DNA from: Bacillota bacterium | GTDB lineage: Bacteria; Bacillota_C; Negativicutes; JAEYSJ01 | Assembly (NCBI GenBank): GCA_023434855.1 | Contig: JAEYSJ010000365.1 | Coordinates: forward strand, 1-15,820 | Length of the DNA: 15,820 bases | Direction of reading: 5' to 3' | Part shown: in pieces, positions 5,541-12,529 of the stretch | Position numbering within the stretch: position 1 is the first letter of the stretch | Layout of the letters: every line of letters starts with the position of its first letter | Notes under the pieces: generated by a model | What the model saw: only the letters and a program-made list of their open reading frames with translations | What the model was told of the DNA's origin: nothing | Databases searched by the model: none | Made by a program: the position numbers and the translations under genes

Positions 5541-7067
5541 GTGTTATTAATGCCTGGTAAAGTTATATATGACGGCAACAAAGAGGAATATGTAGTGGAA
5601 GATTTCTTGGGAAATGGTGCATTCGGTTATGTATTTAAAATAAAATTAATAAAAGATAACTCATTTTGGGCTTTAAAAACTATTCCGTCATTTGCGAGTG
5701 AAACTGCATTGCATAGCTTTCTGAACGAAAGCCAACTTGCTATGAAAGTTGTACATCCCCATGTGACTAAATATTTATATGTGCATGATGGAAGTACACA
5801 TGAAAATTTACCGCCTTATATCATTATGGAATATGCTAATAGCGGAACCTTAATGAGTTTGCTAGAAAAACATAAAAAAGATAATAAATTTCTAGATAAT
5901 AAATTGTTACATGAATATTTTTTACAACTGATTAAGGGAATGGAAAATATAAATAGTTGCCTAATTCATAGGGATATTAAGCCTGATAATATATTAATCA
6001 ATGATGAACAACTTAAAATTACTGATTTTGGATTATCTAAAGTTGTTACAGATAAAACAAGAACATTAACATTTAAAGGTATCGGTCACTTGAAATATAT
6101 GGCACCCGAAGGATGGAGGATAGATACCAATACAATACAAATGGATATTTATTCTATGGGATTGGTGTTCTACGAACTTGCGACACTTTGTTTCCCTTAC
6201 AACGTTAAAAACGAAAGTGATGTAAATGAGTGGAAAGATGTTCATTTATTCCAGACACCATCTGTACCCAATATAATTAATTCGAATTTGTCCCCATTAT
6301 TGTCTAATGTAATTTTAAAGATGATAAATAAAAGTGTCAGTGATAGATTTAAAAGTTGGCAAGAAATTGAACAGCAATTATTAAAGGATAATAGTGAAAG
6401 TAGTAATAACTCGACATTAGTTAATGCGTTATTAAATAATCAATTAGCGAAAGATAACAGTGAGCAGCAGGCAATATTAAAGAAGAGAAAAGAGCAACAA
6501 GAAAAAGAAGACTTTTTTAAATTAGTAGCATACCAATTTAATGAAGCAATCTATTTGCCACTAAAAAAAATAATTGATGAATTTAATGATAAGTACCAAA
6601 ATGGTAATATAAGAATAACCGATATGCCTAAACATCCTCAAAAAGAATTAAATATTTCTATAAAGATGATTTCAAATAAAAAAATTGATATATCTTTTAA
6701 GTGTATTATTGATGAAGATTGTTATAAAGAGGTTGTTTTTAATGATTATGGTAGAACAATTCGAAGAACGCAGTTGAACAGACCTACTTTAAGAGGCAGG
6801 AAAGTTTTAGCATGGGGATATATTGGTGATATTAGTAATAAAGGTTACAATATATTATTGTTAGAGAAAAAAGACGATATTTATGGTGAATGGTCTGTCC
6901 TAAATAACAGAAATAGTGGATTGTCCAATAGGCTAAGAGAAGAACCATTTTATTTTGATTATGATGAATTCGAAGAAGAAATTAATCATATTGATTCTAT
7001 GCATATTTATTCTACGGAGATTCGACCATTAAAGATTGAAAATTTATTTTCACTTTTTACGTTTTAA
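5541..7067 (+). CDS. Hanks-type serine/threonine protein kinase with novel C-terminal region
   Basis: The 508-residue protein starts at GTG 5541, 8 bases after AGGAG; ATG 5550 is too far from that site. Residues 17-285 are a complete kinase domain: glycine loop LGNGAFGYVFK (Gly24, 26, 29), ATP lysine Lys46 in WALKTIP, helix-C Glu63, HRDIKPDN with Asp145, DFG at 162-164 and APE at 188-190. All catalytic residues are present, so it should be active. Residues 300-335 are charged, probably coiled coil. The last ~170 residues form an unrecognised, strand-rich domain. No membrane segment or extracellular PASTA repeats are seen, unlike housekeeping PrkC kinases, so it is cytoplasmic. Kinases of this type act in some phage-defence systems, such as staphylococcal Stk2, by phosphorylating host or phage proteins. 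Here the natural candidates for substrates are the flanking AbiTii and DUF2971 proteins. That link is inference. Confidence 0.9.
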   Translation: MLLMPGKVIYDGNKEEYVVEDFLGNGAFGYVFKIKLIKDNSFWALKTIPSFASETALHSFLNESQLAMKVVHPHVTKYLYVHDGSTHENLPPYIIMEYANSGTLMSLLEKHKKDNKFLDNKLLHEYFLQLIKGMENINSCLIHRDIKPDNILINDEQLKITDFGLSKVVTDKTRTLTFKGIGHLKYMAPEGWRIDTNTIQMDIYSMGLVFYELATLCFPYNVKNESDVNEWKDVHLFQTPSVPNIINSNLSPLLSNVILKMINKSVSDRFKSWQEIEQQLLKDNSESSNNSTLVNALLNNQLAKDNSEQQAILKKRKEQQEKEDFFKLVAYQFNEAIYLPLKKIIDEFNDKYQNGNIRITDMPKHPQKELNISIKMISNKKIDISFKCIIDEDCYKEVVFNDYGRTIRRTQLNRPTLRGRKVLAWGYIGDISNKGYNILLLEKKDDIYGEWSVLNNRNSGLSNRLREEPFYFDYDEFEEEINHIDSMHIYSTEIRPLKIENLFSLFTF

Positions 7068-7082
7068 ATTAAGGAGATTATT

Positions 7083-7991
7083 TTGAATAATAATTATTAT
7101 GTCACTATAATCATGGAGTTTATTAATAATTATAAGGAAGTTAAAAAAGAGCTATTTGAAGAAATACCACTTTTTGCGAATTTCAACTTTCAAACAGCAA
7201 ATTTGTTAGAAATAACTTATTATTTAACTAATGTTATCGATAAAGATGCTACAATTAAGTATCTGACTGAATTTTTATCAAGTAGAAAAACTTGTAATTT
7301 AAAGAATTTAGAACTTGAATCGACGGATGAAGATACATATCCTGATGAACTATATCTTTATCGAACTTGGACAAAAAGATATAATTATACAAAAAAGATT
7401 ATAAAAAATAGTCAATTGCATTTTAGTAATCCCGAAACATTTAATGACCCCTTTGATAGCAATTTGCAAATTGAATTGGTAGCTGATGAACCTATTGACA
7501 GCTTTAAGAATAAAATAGGTATTTGTTGTTTAAGTGCAAAAGGAAATAAAATTTTAATGTGGTCGCATTATGCAGATAAACATAATGGGATTTGTTTAAA
7601 ATTTGATGCAAAAAAATTAAGAAACTCATTGGGGTTAAAAGAAGGTAAGCCTACTAGTATTTTGAAGGTGATATACGACGAGGAATATCCTAAGAAAACA
7701 GACGACTTACAACTAAAAGTGAAGAAGTTTTTTTCATATAAACATAAAGACTGGAACTATGAAGAAGAATATAGATTGATACGTGGGGAAGCAATAAATG
7801 AGAATATAAGTTTTTCACCTGAAGCATTAATTGGTGTTATATTTGGATGCAAAACATCAATTGAAGTAAAAGATGAATTGACAAAAATAGTTCATCGATT
7901 AAATAAAAATAGGCAAGTCCCAATAAAATTGTATGAAGCACAAATGAATTCGGGGAAATTTGAATTAGATATTGTGCCATATAATGACTAA
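7083..7991 (+). CDS. DUF2971 family protein
   Basis: The 302-residue protein starts at TTG 7083, 6 bases after a textbook AAGGAG (7071-7076) and 15 bp after the kinase stop, so it is co-transcribed. Residues 1-90 are a helical N-terminal extension that I do not recognise. From about residue 91 the DUF2971 signature is clear: YLYRTWTK, then LHFSNPETFNDPFD (112-125), CCLSAKGNKILMWSHYAD (148-165) with HNGICLKFD, and WNYEEEYRLIRGE (224-235). DUF2971 has no established activity but often occurs in mobile and defence-associated DNA. The conserved Arg, Asn-Asp, Trp-Ser-His and Glu-rich motifs suggest an enzyme rather than a structural protein. As last gene of the AbiTii-kinase-DUF2971 operon it could be the effector or a kinase target. 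Nothing appears broken. Confidence 0.85.
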   Translation: MNNNYYVTIIMEFINNYKEVKKELFEEIPLFANFNFQTANLLEITYYLTNVIDKDATIKYLTEFLSSRKTCNLKNLELESTDEDTYPDELYLYRTWTKRYNYTKKIIKNSQLHFSNPETFNDPFDSNLQIELVADEPIDSFKNKIGICCLSAKGNKILMWSHYADKHNGICLKFDAKKLRNSLGLKEGKPTSILKVIYDEEYPKKTDDLQLKVKKFFSYKHKDWNYEEEYRLIRGEAINENISFSPEALIGVIFGCKTSIEVKDELTKIVHRLNKNRQVPIKLYEAQMNSGKFELDIVPYND

Positions 7992-8107
7992 AGTGGTTCA
8001 TTTAACGAGTGCTTAAAAAAACTATTTTGCCATTCTAAAAGAGGTGCAAACTATTTTTTGTACACAGGATTAGGGGGGAGGCGGTCATTTCGGGCGATAG
8101 GTAAAAT

Positions 8108-8136
8108 TTGCTTTAAATAAAGCAGCCCATTATAAT
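8108..8136 (+). promoter_or_regulatory. Candidate promoter near right end of unit 1, reading across the att core
   Basis: TTGCTT (8108-8113) and a perfect TATAAT (8131-8136) are 17 bp apart. The -35 box lies within the perfect dyad TGCTTTA/TAAAGCA (8109-8124), so a bound repressor would block it. No protein gene follows; transcription from about 8143 would cross core copy 2 and stop at the terminator at 8274-8301, giving an RNA of about 160 bases. Confidence 0.45.
8109..8124. repeat. Perfect 7-bp dyad near right end of unit 1
   Basis: TGCTTTA (8109-8115) and TAAAGCA (8118-8124) are exact inverse complements around AA. It overlaps the -35 box of the candidate promoter at 8108-8136 and lies about 100 bp before core copy 2, so it could be an operator or a recombination-protein site. 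Confidence 0.4.
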
Positions 8137-8220
8137 TAATCTTAGGTAGAGTGTTAAATAAAATAGTGAAGAAGAAACCTAGGATTATCAAGGGTTCATG
8201 GCTTGTAGTCAAGAAGGATG

Positions 8221-8262
8221 CCAAGCCGTGGGTCGCGAGTTCGAATCTCGTTGCCCGCTCCA
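8221..8262 (+). repeat. Attachment core copy 2 (junction of units 1 and 2)
   Basis: This is an exact 42-bp copy of the tRNA-Gly 3' half, lacking the 5' half, so it cannot fold as a tRNA. The identity with the tRNA locus continues past the core: 252-375 and 8221-8344 match over 124 bp with three differences (at 304/8273, 333/8302 and 371/8340) and no gaps. It is at once the right end of unit 1 and the left end of unit 2. Confidence 0.9.
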
Positions 8263-8273
8263 AGTATATCAAA

Positions 8274-8301
8274 GCTCCAGGCAGTTTGCCTGGAGCTTTT
8301 T
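8274..8301 (+). terminator. Terminator at left end of unit 2
   Basis: The same 10-bp stem as at 305-327, GCTCCAGGCA / TGCCTGGAGC with GTT loop, followed by five T. It would end the transcript from the 8108-8136 promoter and insulates unit 2 from unit 1. Confidence 0.85.
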
Positions 8302-8311
8302 CGTTATGTTT

Positions 8312-8331
8312 GTATGCTATTAGTATGCTAT
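8312..8331 (+). repeat. Two 9-bp direct repeats, 11 bp apart, at left end of unit 2
   Basis: GTATGCTAT at 8312-8320 and 8323-8331 duplicates the arrangement at 343-362. No such pair is found after core copy 3, so it is a mark of this element type. Confidence 0.55.
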
Positions 8332-8344
8332 GGCGCTTTTTACA

Positions 8345-8679
8345 GTAGATAGAAAGAAAAATTTAATATTACAGAGTGCTTAGGTTAATATAGGTATCAG
8401 AAGTATTTCTGACATGTTGGAGTTGATTTCCAATATTTGCGCGATGAGGTTAGAGGTACTATATGGGGGGATTTACTAAATAGGTCAATATGGAGAAATA
8501 AATAGCCTATTACACTATTGAGACGTAACAGGCGGTAAGAACACAAAGAGACTTCTTTGTTTATCTGAATGTGTCACCTAAGGAGGGTTTATCCACGGCT
8601 AGGTCAAATATTGTAAATGTTATATGAATATTATAAAAAATGATGACGAAGACGCTGTAATGTAGGTAAGGAGGAAAGC
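8345..8679 (+). other. 335-bp leader without protein gene, with possible RNA structure
   Basis: No ORF of note is present. Four signals can be seen: the dyad TCAGAA/TTCTGA (8397-8412), related to 447-464 in unit 1; a 9-bp stem with one mismatch, GCCTATTAC (8505-8513) / GTAACAGGC (8525-8533); directly after it a perfect 7-bp stem ACAAAGA (8543-8549) / TCTTTGT (8554-8560); and an AAGGAGGG at 8580-8587 with no start codon at useful distance. TTGTAA (8611-8616) and TATAAA (8632-8637) could form a weak promoter with 15-bp spacing. The nuclease gene's own ribosome site is at 8668-8674. Confidence 0.35.
8397..8412. repeat. Perfect dyad with core AGAAGTATTTCT, left region of unit 2
   Basis: TCAGAA (8397-8402) and TTCTGA (8407-8412) flank GTAT. 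The inner twelve bases equal those of the dyad at 447-464 in unit 1, while the outer bases differ on both arms and remain complementary. Confidence 0.45.
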
Positions 8680-9711
8680 ATGAAAAACGATAAAAAATCT
8701 ACAAGCCAACCCACCAACGGGCAGGTTGATACTAATGCTTCGCCTTCTGCCTATGGTTGGTGTTTCCAGGTTGGTGCAGGAATAACCTTGATGCTCGACA
8801 ATGTTAAGGATTTTACCGCAATAAAAATGGAAGGTGCATCGGACGATATAGAAATTACGCTGAACAGTGGGAAAATATACGCCCAAGCTAAATCTGTAAC
8901 TCAAATTGGCGACAAACGAAGTGCGTCGACAAACTTAAACAACGCTTTGAGATTACTTTCGCAAGATGCCAAAAATGGCGATGCTTTTAGGCTCGTTTAT
9001 ATTACGAATATTGCTAATCCGCTGTCCAGCTCAGTAGTTTCGGCTTTTCAGTACGGTAAAAACTACGACTTTTCAGTATTGCCGGAAGACGCTAAGAAAA
9101 AGATTCGAAGGAATGTGAGCGATGATTTTCCAACAGAACAATTCAAGCTTCACATTCTCAATTTTTTTGGTGAGGGCGATAATAAATTTGAAAGCATTAA
9201 AGAAAAGATAAAAGAATTTCTGCGTGAAGCAATAGATGATCCATCATATAATAAGAGACTACTGGATAGCTGGTTTGAGACTTTTATGGTAAACGCATCA
9301 GATAAGCCTGATGACCAAAAAAGAATCGAGCTTCAGAAGAAAGATGTGATTTACCCAGTAATCGTGCTTGTAATAGACGCGCCAGTTAGTGAGAGTGACT
9401 TTGCAAAAGTTTGCGATTATGATAATCATGCAGAAATCTGCCGAGACTTCCGCGAAACGATAAACAGAAATGTTTGTGATTATGAGTTCTTTTCAGAGGT
9501 CATTGGCGATTATCTTATAAAAAGGAACCAAGCTACTAATCAAGCAATTTACAAGTATGAATTCGTCAGTAATGAATGGAAAAATTACGAGACGCAGTTT
9601 TCTGCCATTTCAAACTTAGAAACACGTGAAGCCTTGATAAAATTGCTGCTCTTAACCGTCATTACCCAGAGGAGCAAAATTAATGCCATTAAGGAGGCAA
9701 CGAACCTATGA
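8680..9711 (+). CDS. Predicted dsDNA nuclease (Cap4/DUF4297-like motif), first gene of nuclease-ATPase pair
   Basis: The 343-residue protein starts at ATG 8680, 5 bases after a perfect AAGGAGG (8668-8674). The N-terminal domain has the pattern of small PD-(D/E)XK nucleases in defence systems: aromatic segment YGWCFQVGAGI (25-35), Glu51, DDIE (55-58) and YAQAKSV with Gln69 and Lys71. The E...DD...QxK order, with Gln in place of the usual Glu, is common in the Cap4/DUF4297 group, which cuts double-stranded DNA when a partner detects infection. Residues 110-343 are mainly helical with a strand VIYPVIVLVIDAPV and may bind the partner ATPase. Its stop overlaps the next start as ATGA (9708-9711), so the two are translationally coupled and probably form a complex. 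The pairing recalls Lamassu (LmuA-LmuB) and ABC three-component systems; family membership is not proven. Confidence 0.7.
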   Translation: MKNDKKSTSQPTNGQVDTNASPSAYGWCFQVGAGITLMLDNVKDFTAIKMEGASDDIEITLNSGKIYAQAKSVTQIGDKRSASTNLNNALRLLSQDAKNGDAFRLVYITNIANPLSSSVVSAFQYGKNYDFSVLPEDAKKKIRRNVSDDFPTEQFKLHILNFFGEGDNKFESIKEKIKEFLREAIDDPSYNKRLLDSWFETFMVNASDKPDDQKRIELQKKDVIYPVIVLVIDAPVSESDFAKVCDYDNHAEICRDFRETINRNVCDYEFFSEVIGDYLIKRNQATNQAIYKYEFVSNEWKNYETQFSAISNLETREALIKLLLLTVITQRSKINAIKEATNL

Positions 9712-11177
9712 AAATAAATAAGTTTAGCCTTCAGCACAAAAATGCTTTTTCTGCAAAAGAAATAAATTTTGAGTGGAATGTAGTCATTATTCATAGCGAA
9801 AGAAACTCTACAGGCAAAACTACATTATTGCGGGCGTTACTATATACCTTCGGTTTTTCAGTTCCAAGTACTGAGTTGGTCCGATTTGAGGATTTTGAAT
9901 TCGCTTTAGATGTTACTCATAATGACAACCAGATTACTATTAGGAGGAAAGGTAATCTGCTGTCAGTAAACGAGCAAGAATTTGATTTACCAGTTGACCA
10001 GCGCGCGGTTCACTCGTTTTTATTTGGAAATAGTAATGGTGAGATTTTGTCAAACTTATTAGGCACAATCTATTTTGATCAAGAAAAAGGTTGGACTTTA
10101 CTTAATCGTGGGACTATTATTGGCATTAACCGTTTCAATGTCGAGAGCTTTTTCCGTGGTCTTAAAGAAGATGAAAGTGATGAAAGCTATCAGATGGTTG
10201 AGCGGATAAGTGCGATAAACAAGAAAATCGCTCAGTATAGGCTAATGCTTAATGTTGCTGAGTATCAAGCGACATTAAGTCAAGATATTGAACACAAACT
10301 TGATTTTCAGACCTATCAACAGGGGCTTGATTCGGCACTGGTCGAGAAGCGAATACAACTTCAAAAAATTGAAGAAGAAATATCAAGGCTAACTGATGTT
10401 ATGAAGAAAAATAAACATTTTTCCGATTATATTGAAATGAAAAAAGTGTATGTAAAAAACCCAACTGGTGGTGACCCAATCAGGCTTACCAAAGATACTT
10501 TGTTTGAGTATGACTCAGTTGAAGAGGTCAATTCTGCTAGAAAAAGTATGTTGACCGCAGAGCGCAATACCCTTAAACGTCAGATTGCAGCAATCGAGGC
10601 TTCGAAAGATAAACAAATGACTTTGATGAATCTTTCGACAGCAGATGCTGAATTGACCAGTCGGTTGGCAGGCATTAGCGGAATTAGTGCAGTAGAAGTG
10701 AGTTCTATGTTGAGCAAATTCAATAAAGAAAAGAACGAGATTTCCGAAGCCTTGAAAAGCAGAACTAAACAAAATAACATTTGGATTAACGATGCTTATA
10801 AAATCATTGCAGATTATGCAAAAGAACTCAATATTCCTTTCGATTATAAAATTGACATATTTACTAGTAACTTAAAAGCAAAATCGGGTGCAATTCTGCA
10901 TAAAATGGTGTTTATTTATAAGTTGGCTTATATCAAACTGTTAAGTCAGAAACTTGGCTATCCGGTGCCAATATTTTGTGATTCGCCAAGCGGTCGAGAA
11001 GTGACAATGGAAACAATATCAGAAATGTTAAGCGTTCTAAAACGTGATTTTGGTGAGCATCAGATCTTTATTGCTTCTATACACAAGTATGAAAGCATTT
11101 TTGAAAATGCAAGTGCTTTGGAAACTAACGGTACACTATTCAACGAGCCAGATCTTTTTGACAGTTCACCCCAATAG
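9708..11177 (+). CDS. ABC/SMC-type ATPase with short coiled coil and divergent Walker A
   Basis: The 489-residue protein starts at ATG 9708, overlapping the nuclease stop by four bases; AAGGAGG (9691-9697) lies upstream. Features in order: Walker A SERNSTGKTTLL (30-41), where Glu31 replaces the usual first glycine but Gly36-Lys37-Thr38 are intact; a Q-loop-like YFDQEKGW (122-129); charged coiled-coil segments (about 165-235 and 275-350); a degenerate signature around KSGAILHKM (392-400); Walker B PIFCDSP with Asp425; and a switch histidine in IASIHK (His459). This is the layout of RecN/SMC-like or DUF2326-type ABC ATPases, but with much shorter arms than SMC or LmuB proteins. It probably dimerises on DNA or an RNA/DNA target and controls the coupled nuclease. 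The third subunit found in many such systems is not obvious, unless it is the downstream SEC-C protein. Confidence 0.8.
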   Translation: MKINKFSLQHKNAFSAKEINFEWNVVIIHSERNSTGKTTLLRALLYTFGFSVPSTELVRFEDFEFALDVTHNDNQITIRRKGNLLSVNEQEFDLPVDQRAVHSFLFGNSNGEILSNLLGTIYFDQEKGWTLLNRGTIIGINRFNVESFFRGLKEDESDESYQMVERISAINKKIAQYRLMLNVAEYQATLSQDIEHKLDFQTYQQGLDSALVEKRIQLQKIEEEISRLTDVMKKNKHFSDYIEMKKVYVKNPTGGDPIRLTKDTLFEYDSVEEVNSARKSMLTAERNTLKRQIAAIEASKDKQMTLMNLSTADAELTSRLAGISGISAVEVSSMLSKFNKEKNEISEALKSRTKQNNIWINDAYKIIADYAKELNIPFDYKIDIFTSNLKAKSGAILHKMVFIYKLAYIKLLSQKLGYPVPIFCDSPSGREVTMETISEMLSVLKRDFGEHQIFIASIHKYESIFENASALETNGTLFNEPDLFDSSPQ

Positions 11178-11320
11178 AAAATAATATAGCGCTACAAATT
11201 ATGGTGGGTTAGGAATTTGAGTAATAGTTAGGGATAGTAACGAAGAGTTGGAAAGTGTTTCTTAGCTAACTTTTATAGCAATCTTATCCTATAAGAAGTA
11301 AAGTTAAAGGGAGAGGGCTA

Positions 11321-12400
11321 ATGTACGAACGAAATGATCCTTGTTTTTGCGGTTCTGGGAAAAAGTACAAAAAATGTTGTCTTTATAAAAGTAAAGTGAA
11401 AGAGAATGTAATGCCCAAAGATGATATAGAAATGAAAAAACTAATTAGTAAAAAGATGAGCGATGCTAGAATTAAGCAGTGCATTCATCCAAAACAAGAC
11501 GAGTGTGAGGGGAAAATTGTTAATGCTCACTCAATACAAAACAACAGGATACTAAGGGCACTTTCTGAAGGTGGAGAAGTTAAAATGTTTAAGCCAGATA
11601 TCAAAGGTGGCTTGAACATTGCTATTACAGATATTGGTAGAGGGAAAGCTACGACGTTTACGGGATTTTGCGGGTATCATGATAAAAATACTTTTCAACC
11701 CATTGAAGACCGAGAGTATCAGGGAACTGAAGAACAAAAATTTCTTTTTGCTTATAGGGCATTCGCATTTGAGTACCACAAAAAGCATGAACAGGTTAAC
11801 GTACTAAAAAATAGTATAAAAGAAAACCCGGAATTATTACATAGAAAACAATTTAAGGAACATTTTTACGGAAATGAACTAGCATTGAGGGATTTTGAGT
11901 GGGCAAAGGAGAAATTCGACCGAGCAATTATGGAAAAAAGTTATGACATTTTAGATGGAATAAACTTCACAATTTCTGGTCGAGCAAGAGTTGCTGTATG
12001 TTCATCGTATTATTTGTGCTATGATTTAGCAGAGAAAATTATCAATGACCTTTCAAGTCTTAGCGAAAATAGACTTAAGCCATTCTTTATTAATATTTTC
12101 CCAGGAGTTTTCAATACATATATAATGCTTATGTGGTTTAAAGAGGATGCTGCATGCTACGGGAGTTTTAAGAGACAATTTCTAGGACTAAAGTTAAGAG
12201 ACCAATTAAAAGTATTGAATAACATCATTCCTCTTTATAGTGAAAACTTTGTCATTAGCCCCGCATTGTGGAATTCATTCTCTTTTACCGAACAAAAGGA
12301 GATCGAAATAGTTTATTCGACATTGTACGATGTAGGGCCAAAGGACTTAGTAACTGATAGGAGCTATAACTTATTTAAGGATATACCTCTTATGGACTGA
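11321..12400 (+). CDS. SEC-C zinc-motif protein with HNH-like Cys/His cluster
   Basis: The 359-residue protein starts at ATG 11321 after AAAGGGAGAGGG. Residues 6-20 are a perfect SEC-C motif, DPCFCGSGKKYKKCC, a zinc-binding element first seen at the SecA tail. A second cluster follows: CIHPKQDEC (54-62), IVNAHSIQN (67-74) and TGFCGYHD (114-121). The spacing of Cys pair, Ala-His and Cys-x-x-His-Asp looks like a treble-clef or HNH-type nuclease centre with His70 as candidate catalytic base. The rest (130-359) is helical and unrecognised. It is 143 bp after the ATPase gene, in the same direction, so it may be the third part of that system or a separate one. The SEC-C motif is certain; the nuclease reading is inference from residue spacing. 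It could instead be a non-catalytic zinc-binding adaptor. Confidence 0.75.
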   Translation: MYERNDPCFCGSGKKYKKCCLYKSKVKENVMPKDDIEMKKLISKKMSDARIKQCIHPKQDECEGKIVNAHSIQNNRILRALSEGGEVKMFKPDIKGGLNIAITDIGRGKATTFTGFCGYHDKNTFQPIEDREYQGTEEQKFLFAYRAFAFEYHKKHEQVNVLKNSIKENPELLHRKQFKEHFYGNELALRDFEWAKEKFDRAIMEKSYDILDGINFTISGRARVAVCSSYYLCYDLAEKIINDLSSLSENRLKPFFINIFPGVFNTYIMLMWFKEDAACYGSFKRQFLGLKLRDQLKVLNNIIPLYSENFVISPALWNSFSFTEQKEIEIVYSTLYDVGPKDLVTDRSYNLFKDIPLMD

Positions 12401-12529
12401 TAGATACAAAGTTAGAAACACGGGTCTGAGATATATGACATTGTAAGGACTAAAACAGCAAGCACTGTATAATTTTAGAAGGATTCTATAGCAATGGCTA
12501 ATTAAAATAGTCTCATGGTGGATAATTCA

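Larger units (their letters stand above)
294..8262. mobile_element. Integrated unit 1: integrase-less element in tRNA-Gly carrying AbiTii/kinase operon
   Basis: This unit lies between attachment core copies 1 and 2. Its left end (294-375) is nearly identical to the left end of unit 2 (8263-8344). It carries a predicted nuclease, a YfbU-like fragment, a four-gene cluster of small proteins and an AbiTii-kinase-DUF2971 operon, all on the plus strand. I see no integrase, excisionase, replication, capsid or conjugation gene. It would therefore need a recombinase supplied in trans, or it is an immobilised remnant. Assigning the boundary to the right edge of core copy 2 is a convention; the exact crossover within the 42-bp core cannot be seen. 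Confidence 0.7.

Noticed and set aside
8221..8262. A second and third tRNA-Gly gene
   Set aside because: Only the 3' half from the anticodon loop is present at 8221 and 12530; the upstream sequence cannot form the acceptor 5' strand, D arm or anticodon stem of a tRNA.
8051..8272. Minus-strand ORF of 73 codons containing the same ATRFELATHGL text
   Set aside because: Antisense of attachment core copy 2; no ribosome site or protein-like remainder.
8151..8348. Plus-strand ORF of 65 codons across core copy 2
   Set aside because: Runs through the tRNA half and the terminator hairpin and has no ribosome site; not a gene.
8680..12400. CBASS operon, because the nuclease resembles Cap4
   Set aside because: No CD-NTase (cyclic nucleotide synthase) gene is present, and no SAVED domain is recognisable in the nuclease protein.
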